A DNA stretch of 5,334 nucleotides from CAZUZD01 sp964624465 (GTDB lineage Bacteria; Planctomycetota; Planctomycetia; Isosphaerales; Isosphaeraceae), in NCBI GenBank assembly GCA_964624465.1, contig CAZUZD010000400.1, forward strand, positions 1 to 5,334. The letters are read 5' to 3'. The notes below the pieces were generated by a model, which saw nothing but the letters and a program-made list of their open reading frames with translations, was not told the DNA's origin and did no database searches. Positions 1 to 5,334 of the stretch are shown piece by piece. The translations under genes were made by a program, and so were the position numbers. Every line of letters begins with the position of its first letter. Within the stretch, counting starts at the first letter, position 1.

Positions 1-3000
1 TCGGGGCCGCCGGGCAGGTGGCCGCGAACGGCGGTGACGTCGGCGGCCTCGACGACCCGGGCGCCGGCGGCGGTCAGGTAGTCGCGGACCACGGCGCGGG
101 TGGCGGCGGCCGCCTCGACCAGCAGCACGCGACGGCCGGCCAGGGCCAGGCCGGCGGCGGTCGGTGGCACGGTGGCCGGGGCCGGGACTGGCTCGTCGAG
201 TTCCAGCTCGAACCAGAAGCAGCTGCCGACGCCGGGGCGGCTCTCCAGGCCGAGCCGGCCGCCCATCAGGGTGACCAGCTCGCGGCAGATGGCCAGGCCC
301 AGGCCGGCTCCCTCGTAGCGCCTGGCGGTGTCGGCCTCGACCTGGGTGAAGCTCTCGAAGATCGCCTCCTGGCTCTCGGGCGCGATCCCGATGCCGGTGT
401 CGCGGACCTCCAGCCGGAGGCCGCGCCGGCCGGGGCCCGGGGCGCGGGTCAGGTGCAGGCCGACGGCGACGCTGCCGGCGCGGGTGAACTTGACGGCGTT
501 ACCGACGAGGTTGGCCAGCACCTGCCGGATCCGCATCGGGTCGCCGACCAGCTCGGCCGGGACCTCGGGCGGCACATGACAGCAGAGCTCCAGGCCCTGC
601 TGCCGCGCCTGGTGGGCGAACAGCTCGGTGATGTCCTCGACCAGGGCGCCGGGGTCGAAGGCCAGCCGGTGGGGCTCGATCTTGCCGGCCTCGAGCTTGG
701 CCATCTCGAGGATGCCGTCGAGCAGGCTCATGAGCGCGGCGGCGTTGCGGCGGGCCGCGTCGAGCGTCTCGGCGGCGGCCGGGGTCGTGGCCTCGCCGAC
801 GAGGTCGATCAGGCCGATCAGGCCCACCAGCGGCGTGCGGAGCTCGTGGCTCATGTTGGCCAGGAACTGCCCCTTGGCCTGGTCCGACCGCTCGGCGGCG
901 CGGCGGGCCTGCTCGATGGCCAGCGCCGCCCGCTTCTGCTCGGTGATCTCGACCAGCACGACCACGGCGCGGCGGGGCCCCTCGCCGCGGAACGGCACGA
1001 CCCGGACCAGGAGCCAGCGGGCGTCGGGCCCGGAGCCGTCGGCGACCTCGGCCTGGAACTGCGGGCGGCCCTCGGCGAGCACGGCCCGCAGGCCGTGGGC
1101 CAGGACCGCCGGGGCCTCGGCGCCGGCCGCGGTCGACCGGTCGCAGGCGGCCAGCAGGGGGTCGCCCACGCTCAGCGACCGGCCCCGATCGGTCACCGGG
1201 GCCAGCCGGCTCCAGCGGTCGTTGTGCGAGAGGATCAGGCCCGCCTCGTCGACGACCACGATCGCCTCCTCGACCGAGTCCAGCAGCGAGCTGGTGAAGC
1301 GGATCGACTCGTGGAGCCCCTCCTCGGCGGCGCGGAGGTCGGTCAGGTCGATCTGGACGCCGACCATCCGCACGGGCCGGCCGGTGGCGTCGCGGATCAT
1401 CTGGCCACGGCTCAGGATCCGGCGGTAGGTGCCGTCGCGGTGCCGGATCCGGTCCTCGCTCTCGAGCACCGAGGTCCGCCCCTCCAGCAGGTCCTGCACC
1501 TGGGCGGCGTTGCGGGCCCGGTCCTCGGGGTGCATCGCCTGGAACCAGGGGTCGAGCCGGTCGTCCCACTCATGGGGCTCGTACCCGAGCTGGGCCTTGA
1601 GCGCGTCGGAGCGGTAGATCGACTGGCGGGCGATGTTCCAGTCCCAGATGCCGACGTTCGAGCCCCGCACGGCCAGGTCCAGCCGCAGCTCGGCCTCGGC
1701 CAGGGCCGCCTCGGCCTGCTTGCGGGCCTGGATGTTCTGCATCGCCCCGATCATCCGCAGCGGCTGGCCCCCGCCGTCACGCTCCACCACCCGGCCGGCG
1801 TCGAGGTACCAGACCCACTGGCCGTCGGGCAGCCGCAGGCGGTACTCGGCGCGGTAGACCGGCGTGGTGCCGTGGAGGTGAGCCTCGAGCGCGGCGAGCG
1901 TGCCGGCGCGGTCCTCGGCGTGGATCCGCCCCGACCACTCGCTGTAGCTCCAGCGCGGGTGGGTGAGCGTCGGCTTGAGGTCGAGCAGGTGGGTGCCGAC
2001 CTCGACGGTGTCGGTGCGGAGGTCCCAGTCCCAGACCCGCTCGGCCACGGCGCCCAGGACCTGGTGGAGCCGGCCGTGGTCGTCGGCCAGGGCCTCGGCC
2101 GCGGCACGCTCGGCGGTCACGTCGGTCAGGAGCGTGACCCGGCCGGGTCGCTCCGAGCCGTCGGAGACCACGGCGGTGTGCCGCCGGCACCAGAGCCGCC
2201 GGCCGTCGCCCCGCACGATCAGGACCGGCTCGTCCGGCGCGTTGGGCGCCGCGTCGGCCGCCGGCACGTCGGGGATCCACGCCCGCCAGCCGGTGCCCCT
2301 CAGCTCGGCCGGCTCGCGGCCCAGCAGCGCCAGCAGGGCCGGGTTGGCGTAGAGCAGCTCGTCGCGGTGGTCGGTCAGCAGGATGCCCAGGGGCGCGCCC
2401 TCGCTGATGGCGCGGAACCGGGCCTCGCTGGCCGCCAGCTGCTGCTTGGCCAGCTCGCGCTCGGTCACGTCCAGCGCCAGGCCCTCGCGCACCACCGTGC
2501 CGTCGGGCTGCCGCTGGGGGGTCGAGCGGAGCTGTACCCAGCGCAGGCCGTGCGAGGTCTGCACCCGGACGGTCTGATCGAAGGGGCTGAGGTCCCGGTT
2601 GGTCGTCGCGATCCGGGCCCGCCGCTCGGCGTCGTCCTCGGGCAGGATCAGGTCCAGGATCGCGTGGGCGTCGGCCATGGCCGCCTCGGCGCGGACGCCC
2701 AGGAGCCGCTCGACGCTGCCGCTGATCCACTCGAACCGCATCGGCTCCCCGGGCGGCGTGAGCGCCCGGTAGAGCAGGCCGCCGTCGAGGTTCCGCGTCA
2801 GGTTCTCGAGCCGCTCGGCCGCGGCCCGCGCCGCCTGCTCGGCCCGGACCCGGGCGCTGATGTCGGTGACCAGGGCCAGCGCCCCGGCGTAGCGGCCCTC
2901 GGGGTCGGTCAGCGGGGTCGTCGAGAGCAAGGTGTGCACGGCCCGACCCGCGGCGTCGCGGAACCGGAACTCGTGCGACTCGACGACCCCGCGCCGCCGG

Positions 3001-3710
3001 CGCTCCAGGAGCTGCTCGGCCTCGGGCCGCGCCGACTCGTCCATGAAGTCGAAGACGTGCCGGCCCAGCACCGCCTCCAGCGGCAAGCCGAGCATCGCCG
3101 CCAGCCGCTGGTTGGCGAAGGTCGTCAGACCCCGGGCATCGAGGGCCCAGATCCCCTCGCTGGCCGTCTCGACGATCCGGCGGTACCACGCCTCGTCCTG
3201 GGGCGCCCCGCCGGCGCCGGCGCCCGGATCGGGATCGGGCGGGGCGTCCTCGAGCTGATGAAGCACCAGCGGTGGCTGCTCGCCGTCGCGGACCAGGACC
3301 AGGCTCAGCCGCGTCCGCTCGCCGGCCGAGGCGCCCTGGAGCCGGAGCGTGAGGACCACCCGGGGCGCCTGGCCCCCGAGCAGCCGTGTCAGGGCCTCGG
3401 CGAGCCGGGGCCGGTCCTCGGCCGCGATCCACCCGGACCAGTCGCGGCCGCCGAGCGCCGCCGCCGGCACACCCAGCCGCCTGGCCAGGCTGCGGCTGGC
3501 GACGACCACCCGGCCGTCGGCGTCGGTGAGCACCTGGGCGACGACCGACTGCTCGAAGGCGACGGCGAACGCCCCGGCCCCCGGTCCCGGCTCGCCGCGG
3601 CCGCGAACGCGACCGTCGTCCCGCTCTGGCCCGGACCCGCGGGCGAACCGCAACCCGGCCGCCAGCACCAGGACCACCAGGGCCGTCACCACGCTCGCCA
3701 CACCAGGCAC
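1..3710 (-). CDS. Multi-PAS membrane-anchored hybrid-type sensor histidine kinase (3' end outside the window)
   Basis: Sensor kinase predicted to autophosphorylate a histidine in response to signals sensed by stacked PAS domains; 1236 residues are visible and the frame is open at the left edge. Order from the GTG at 3710: one membrane helix at about residues 4-20; PAS-like modules at about 50-152, 174-286, 300-417, 428-536, 546-668, 672-798 and 800-926; a helical linker; HisKA at about 942-1010 with the H-box FLANMSHELRTP and phospho-acceptor His955; HATPase_c at about 1050-1172 with N-box Asn1067/Asn1071, G1 box DTGIGI (1104-1109), F-box Phe1118/Phe1121 and G2 box GAGLGL (1134-1139); then the start of a receiver-like domain from about 1191. 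PAS ends carry the typical D-(I/V/L)-T/S motif (283, 414, 530, 788). PAS 5 and 6 share a WDW motif and H-x-E-D-R. The frame has a stop at 3801-3803 and no ATG before the PAS array, so a GTG start is needed. The one at 3710 has GGTGG nine bases upstream and leads straight into the hydrophobic helix. GTG at 3752 would add 14 Arg-rich residues; GTGs at 3701 and 3692 are also possible. No periplasmic sensor domain is visible, so sensing is probably cytoplasmic. The ligand and the cognate regulator cannot be read from the sequence. Confidence 0.95.
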   Translation of the reverse strand, partial: MPGVASVVTALVVLVLAAGLRFARGSGPERDDGRVRGRGEPGPGAGAFAVAFEQSVVAQVLTDADGRVVVASRSLARRLGVPAAALGGRDWSGWIAAEDRPRLAEALTRLLGGQAPRVVLTLRLQGASAGERTRLSLVLVRDGEQPPLVLHQLEDAPPDPDPGAGAGGAPQDEAWYRRIVETASEGIWALDARGLTTFANQRLAAMLGLPLEAVLGRHVFDFMDESARPEAEQLLERRRRGVVESHEFRFRDAAGRAVHTLLSTTPLTDPEGRYAGALALVTDISARVRAEQAARAAAERLENLTRNLDGGLLYRALTPPGEPMRFEWISGSVERLLGVRAEAAMADAHAILDLILPEDDAERRARIATTNRDLSPFDQTVRVQTSHGLRWVQLRSTPQRQPDGTVVREGLALDVTERELAKQQLAASEARFRAISEGAPLGILLTDHRDELLYANPALLALLGREPAELRGTGWRAWIPDVPAADAAPNAPDEPVLIVRGDGRRLWCRRHTAVVSDGSERPGRVTLLTDVTAERAAAEALADDHGRLHQVLGAVAERVWDWDLRTDTVEVGTHLLDLKPTLTHPRWSYSEWSGRIHAEDRAGTLAALEAHLHGTTPVYRAEYRLRLPDGQWVWYLDAGRVVERDGGGQPLRMIGAMQNIQARKQAEAALAEAELRLDLAVRGSNVGIWDWNIARQSIYRSDALKAQLGYEPHEWDDRLDPWFQAMHPEDRARNAAQVQDLLEGRTSVLESEDRIRHRDGTYRRILSRGQMIRDATGRPVRMVGVQIDLTDLRAAEEGLHESIRFTSSLLDSVEEAIVVVDEAGLILSHNDRWSRLAPVTDRGRSLSVGDPLLAACDRSTAAGAEAPAVLAHGLRAVLAEGRPQFQAEVADGSGPDARWLLVRVVPFRGEGPRRAVVVLVEITEQKRAALAIEQARRAAERSDQAKGQFLANMSHELRTPLVGLIGLIDLVGEATTPAAAETLDAARRNAAALMSLLDGILEMAKLEAGKIEPHRLAFDPGALVEDITELFAHQARQQGLELCCHVPPEVPAELVGDPMRIRQVLANLVGNAVKFTRAGSVAVGLHLTRAPGPGRRGLRLEVRDTGIGIAPESQEAIFESFTQVEADTARRYEGAGLGLAICRELVTLMGGRLGLESRPGVGSCFWFELELDEPVPAPATVPPTAAGLALAGRRVLLVEAAAATRAVVRDYLTAAGARVVEAADVTAVRGHLPGGP
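3..146 (-). other. Receiver-like domain (N-terminal part) with a broken acidic pair
   Basis: Residues about 1189-1236 of the kinase follow the ATPase domain after a short Pro/Ala linker. They begin GRRVLLVE, the usual first beta strand of a receiver, followed by a helix-like segment (TRAVVRDYLTAAGARVVEA) that matches alpha-1 and beta-2. Active receivers normally have two adjacent acidic residues at the end of strand 1 (DD or ED) that bind Mg2+. Here Glu1199 is followed by Ala1200-Ala1201 instead of Asp-Asn. The phospho-acceptor Asp and the conserved Lys lie beyond the window edge, so whether the domain is inactive is unproven. Such inactive receivers directly after the ATPase domain, with an intact one behind, are known in hybrid kinases. 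Confidence 0.7.
933..3563 (-). other. Array of about seven tandem PAS-type sensor modules
   Basis: This is the sensory half of the kinase. Approximate spans on the minus strand are PAS1 3563-3255, PAS2 3191-2853, PAS3 2813-2460, PAS4 2429-2103, PAS5 2075-1707, PAS6 1697-1317 and PAS7 1313-933. PAS2 (ETASEGIWALDARGLTTFAN) and PAS4 (LGILLTDHRDELLYANPALL) are classical PAS folds. PAS3, 5 and 6 resemble the PAS_3 type, with W-x-W-(D/N) near the start (560-563, 689-692 in PAS5/6) and H-x-E-D-R (597-601, 727-731). PAS1 and PAS7 are more divergent and are called from position, length and the D-x-x-G-x-(V/I) strand pattern. Linkers are short AE/R-rich helices that would couple modules as a stacked coiled coil, except between PAS1 and PAS2, which has a Pro/Gly/Asp-rich flexible linker (about 155-173). 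No LOV cysteine motif (NCRFLQ) and no clear heme ligand motif is visible. Boundaries are estimated by eye. Confidence 0.8.
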
Positions 3711-3719
3711 TCGTTCGGG

Positions 3720-3724
3720 CCACC
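3720..3724 (-). promoter_or_regulatory. Weak ribosome binding site supporting the GTG start at 3710
   Basis: On the minus strand GGTGG lies nine bases upstream of the GTG at 3710-3708. It differs from GGAGG at one base. The other candidate GTGs (3752, 3701, 3692) have nothing better upstream. In such GC-rich DNA the match could be chance, so it only tips the choice of start. Confidence 0.35.
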
Positions 3725-3733
3725 CGGCGGGCC

Positions 3734-3756
3734 GGGCACGCCCCGCGGGCACGCCC
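3734..3756. repeat. Two direct copies of GGGCACGCCC in the kinase leader
   Basis: GGGCACGCCC occurs at 3734-3743 and again at 3747-3756, so the copies start 13 bases apart. Each copy has self-complementary ends (GGGC/GCCC), so each could form a small hairpin or a half-operator. They lie between the candidate promoter and the preferred start codon. If translation begins at the GTG at 3752, most of this DNA would be coding (Gly-Arg-Ala-Arg-Pro-Ala region), which would explain the repeat as codon reuse. Function unknown. Confidence 0.4.
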
Positions 3757-3776
3757 GGGCGGGCCGGAACCGTGCC

Positions 3777-3806
3777 AGAATACCCGAGTTGTGCGCGTTC
3801 TTACAA
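3777..3806 (-). promoter_or_regulatory. Candidate sigma70-type promoter for the kinase gene
   Basis: On the minus strand TTGTAA (3806-3801) and TATTCT (3782-3777) are separated by 18 bases; each matches 4 of 6 positions of the TTGACA and TATAAT consensus. They sit in a short AT-richer island of the otherwise extremely GC-rich gap between the genes, 67 bases upstream of the preferred GTG. Transcription would start near 3770 and give a leader of about 60 bases. The evidence is pattern and location only. Promoter consensus in planctomycetes is poorly defined. Confidence 0.3.
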
Positions 3807-3808
3807 CT
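3787..3808. repeat. 6-bp inverted repeat overlapping the candidate -35 box
   Basis: AGTTGT (3787-3792) and ACAACT (3803-3808) are perfect reverse complements separated by ten bases. The right arm covers most of the candidate -35 element on the minus strand, so this could be an operator for a dimeric regulator. It is less likely a terminator for the adaptor gene: the stem is short, the loop long, and no T-run follows. Chance occurrence is possible. Confidence 0.3.
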
Positions 3809-3819
3809 GCATGAAATGA

Positions 3820-3837
3820 CGACTGCGACTGCGACTG
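3820..3837. repeat. Three tandem copies of CGACTG just after the adaptor stop codon
   Basis: CGACTG is repeated three times without interruption at 3820-3837; on the minus strand it reads CAGTCG. It starts eight bases downstream of the adaptor stop. Being six bases long, it keeps any reading frame open. It is the left edge of the AT-richer island and most likely a replication-slippage product without a coding role. Confidence 0.6.
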
Positions 3838-3845
3838 CGGCCGGG

Positions 3846-5334
3846 TCAGGGGTCGGTGCGGGCGCTGGCGACCTTGAGGTCGGCGGTCCGGGCGGCCTCG
3901 CGCTCGGCGCGGGTGGGGGGGGCGAGGTCGGCGGGGTTGGCGATCACGGGGGCGCCGGCGTCGAGGCCCTTGCGGATTTCGGCGTAGCCGGCGTTGACCA
4001 GGCCGAGCTCGACATGCTGCCAGGCGTGGCCGCGGCCCTCGGGGCCCAGGCGGGCGACGAACGCCTCGCCGTCGAACCAGCGGACCGAGCGGATCGGGAT
4101 CCGGGCCACGTCGGCGCGGCGGTCGATCAGGAACTCGATCTGGGCGCTCATGCCGCTGCGGAGGCCCTCGGGGGTGCCCTCGATGTCGACCATCGCGAAG
4201 TACACCTTCACGTCCGAGAACGGGCCGGCCAGCGGCGTCGAGATCGGGGTCACCTCGGCGACCTTGCCCCGGTAGAGCATGTCGGGGGCGGCATCGACCC
4301 GGATCAGGGCCGGGGTGCCGGGCTGGATCAGCGCGACCTTGGCCTCGTTGACCCGCGCCTTGACCCGCATGTGGGTGGTGTCGGGCACCATGAAGATCGG
4401 CTGGTTCTCGCGGACCGTCACGCCCTCGCGGATCTGGGTCTCGACCCGGCCCCAGCCGTTGGACTGGTTGACGTAGACGACCAGGCCGTCGCGGGGGGCG
4501 TGCAGCACGCAGCCGGCGATCGCCTTCTCCAGGCGCCGCTGCCGCTGCTCCTCCAGGGCGAAGGCCGCCCGCTGGGCCTGGAGGTCGGCCTCGACCGAGT
4601 TGATCTTCGCCTCGATGTTGCGGATCAGCCGGGGCGAGGCGAAGTTGACCAGGCGGTCCTTCATCCCGATGGCCTCCCGCAGCGCCAGCTGCGACCGCTC
4701 GACGGCGTACTCGGCGCCCCGGACCTGGCTGTCGGATCGGAGGCTGCGGGAGGCCATCTCGGTCTCCCAGTCGAGCCGGTCCTGATCCTGGGCAACGCGG
4801 ATCTTGCAGGTGTCGATGTACTGGGTGATCAGCTCGATGTCCTGGGGCAGCACGCCGTCGCGGTACTGCTTGAGCTCGATGTTGGCGACTTCGAGGGCGC
4901 TCTCGGCCTGGTCGACCCACGACTTGGCCTGGGCGTAGCGGATCCGCTGGGCGTCGAGCTCATCCTTGAAGGCAGCTTCGTCGAGCCAGCAGACCGGGTC
5001 GCCCTTCTTCACCTGGGTGCCTTCCTCCAGGATCTTGAGGATCCGCGTCGAGCCGGCCGCCTCGCCGCCCCCCATGCCACCACCACCACCACCGCCGCCG
5101 CCGCCGCCCATGCCGCCGCCCTGCATGGTCATGCCGGTGCGGACGTTCTGGTTGGTGGCCGTCGCCGGCCGAAGCGGCATGTGCGGCGCGACCGCGTAGC
5201 TGAAGCTCCGCAGCGCCGGCTTCTGGATGATGCCGCCGGAACCCGCCGACGCCAGGCCACCGCCGGCCCCCTTGGCTCCGGCCGCCCCGGCCGCCCCGGC
5301 CTTGCCCGCGGCGCCACCCTTGGCCGAGGCCGTG
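3846..5334 (-). CDS. HlyD/MacA-type periplasmic adaptor (membrane fusion protein) of an efflux or secretion pump, N-terminus outside the window
   Basis: Adaptor predicted to bridge an inner-membrane transporter (ABC or RND) and an outer-membrane channel in the periplasm. The frame is open to the right edge, giving 495 visible residues ending at the TGA at 3848-3846. Numbering from the first full codon: an Ala/Gly/Lys-rich stretch (1-34), a beta-strand-like segment IIQKPALRSFSYAVAPH (35-51), a Gly-rich run (72-90), first lipoyl half ILKILEEGTQVKKGDPVCWLD (98-118), a long alpha-helical hairpin (about 120-273), second lipoyl half HAPRDGLVVYVN (278-289), beta-barrel (about 305-402, with SDVKVYFAMVDIEG and GLRSGMSAQIEFLID), and a membrane-proximal domain (about 408-470). 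The motif YRDGVLPQDI in the hairpin and the REGVTVRENQPIFMVPD segment match a HlyD-like subfamily common in planctomycetes. The ATG at 5180 is probably internal: there is no ribosome binding site before it, and the sequence upstream is in frame and protein-like. Signal peptide or membrane anchor must lie further upstream. The transported substrate is unknown and no transporter gene is visible. The kinase gene follows after 135 bases on the same strand. Confidence 0.93.
   Translation of the reverse strand, partial: TASAKGGAAGKAGAAGAAGAKGAGGGLASAGSGGIIQKPALRSFSYAVAPHMPLRPATATNQNVRTGMTMQGGGMGGGGGGGGGGGMGGGEAAGSTRILKILEEGTQVKKGDPVCWLDEAAFKDELDAQRIRYAQAKSWVDQAESALEVANIELKQYRDGVLPQDIELITQYIDTCKIRVAQDQDRLDWETEMASRSLRSDSQVRGAEYAVERSQLALREAIGMKDRLVNFASPRLIRNIEAKINSVEADLQAQRAAFALEEQRQRRLEKAIAGCVLHAPRDGLVVYVNQSNGWGRVETQIREGVTVRENQPIFMVPDTTHMRVKARVNEAKVALIQPGTPALIRVDAAPDMLYRGKVAEVTPISTPLAGPFSDVKVYFAMVDIEGTPEGLRSGMSAQIEFLIDRRADVARIPIRSVRWFDGEAFVARLGPEGRGHAWQHVELGLVNAGYAEIRKGLDAGAPVIANPADLAPPTRAEREAARTADLKVASARTDP
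5064..5120 (-). repeat. Trinucleotide repeat encoding a polyglycine run in the adaptor
   Basis: On the plus strand CCA is repeated five times (5077-5091), directly followed by five CCG (5092-5106), flanked by further CCG/CCC units and two CAT codon complements. On the minus strand this encodes 17 glycines broken only by two methionines (visible adaptor residues 72-90). The run sits in the loop just before the first lipoyl half, where related proteins usually have a very short turn. Repeats of this kind change length by slippage in multiples of three, so the loop length may vary between strains without breaking the frame. Confidence 0.85.
5232..5334 (-). other. Ala/Gly/Lys-rich low-complexity linker in the adaptor
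   Basis: The first 34 visible residues of the adaptor consist almost only of Ala, Gly, Lys and Ser (for example AGKAGAAGAAGAKGAGGG). The frame stays open and third positions are GC-rich, like the rest of the gene. It most likely forms a flexible periplasmic spacer between the unseen membrane anchor or signal peptide and the first beta strand of the adaptor core. Its full length cannot be seen because it crosses the window edge. Confidence 0.6.

Noticed and set aside
628..1428. A 266-codon plus-strand open frame opposite the kinase
   Set aside because: Ser/Arg-rich antisense shadow of a GC-rich gene with no domain or ribosome binding site. The other plus-strand frames were rejected for the same reason.
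499..1569. A 356-codon minus-strand open frame
   Set aside because: It overlaps the PAS6 to ATPase part of the kinase in another frame and has the same Arg/Pro/Gly-rich shadow composition; the kinase frame carries all the conserved motifs.
933..3563. LOV (flavin photosensor) or FixL-like heme PAS domain
   Set aside because: No NCRFLQ-type cysteine motif occurs in any module; the few cysteines are isolated, and no histidine sits in a convincing heme-ligand context.
3349..3819. A 156-codon plus-strand open frame covering the kinase N-terminus and the gap
   Set aside because: Composition is Arg/Ser/Pro-rich without recognisable motifs and it runs antisense to the well-supported PAS1 region.
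3820..3837. Start of a CRISPR-like or regulatory iteron array
   Set aside because: Only three contiguous 6-bp units without spacers; this is a simple tandem repeat.
3711..3845. An intrinsic terminator after the adaptor gene
   Set aside because: Short GC-rich stems exist (for example CCCGGC/GCCGGG around 3723-3736, and the 3787-3808 repeat), but the loops are too short or too long and no T-run follows on the minus strand.
1777..4920. A 1047-codon open frame on the minus strand spanning both genes
   Set aside because: It is offset by one frame from both real genes, is made almost entirely of Arg, Pro, Gly and Ala, has no recognisable domain, and crosses the adaptor stop and the gap. It is a product of extreme GC bias.
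5129..5317. A 62-codon minus-strand open frame at the adaptor N-terminus
   Set aside because: Arg/Pro-rich alternative frame of the Ala/Gly/Lys linker region; the adaptor frame continues through here with sensible sequence.

Overview
The window is very GC-rich, with G or C in almost every third codon position of the two real genes. It holds two genes, both on the minus strand, and each is cut by a window edge. Reading along the minus strand, the order is the 3' part of a HlyD-family periplasmic adaptor (5334 to 3846), a 135-nt gap (3845 to 3711), and then most of a very large multi-PAS hybrid-type histidine kinase (3710 to 1, continuing beyond the left edge). Base composition, the particular adaptor subfamily, the GTG start and the PAS-rich kinase architecture suggest a planctomycete, perhaps of the Isosphaeraceae. 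That assignment is inference from recognised sequence style; no marker gene is present.

The adaptor is the membrane-fusion subunit of a tripartite efflux or secretion pump. The visible part has both halves of the lipoyl-like domain, a long alpha-helical hairpin between them, a beta-barrel and a membrane-proximal domain. Two low-complexity stretches are unusual: an Ala/Gly/Lys-rich linker at the right edge and a near-pure glycine run just before the first lipoyl half. The glycine run is encoded by a trinucleotide repeat. The pump's ABC or RND partner is not in the window.

The kinase has one N-terminal membrane helix, about seven consecutive PAS-type sensor modules, a HisKA domain with phospho-acceptor His955, a complete HATPase_c domain, and the first ~48 residues of a receiver-like domain. 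In that receiver the usual acidic pair is broken (Glu-Ala), so it may be a pseudo-receiver.

The gap between the genes is the only clearly non-coding DNA. It contains a locally AT-richer island with a plausible promoter (4/6 at both boxes, 18-nt spacer), a 6-bp inverted repeat overlapping it, three tandem copies of a hexamer, and two copies of a GC-rich 10-mer. The kinase may therefore have its own promoter and need not be strictly co-transcribed with the adaptor. No RNA genes, mobile elements, CRISPR arrays or plus-strand genes could be supported. The long open frames elsewhere are GC-bias shadows of these two genes. I do not see a clearly new system; the degenerate receiver, the PAS array and the glycine insertion are the points most worth checking.
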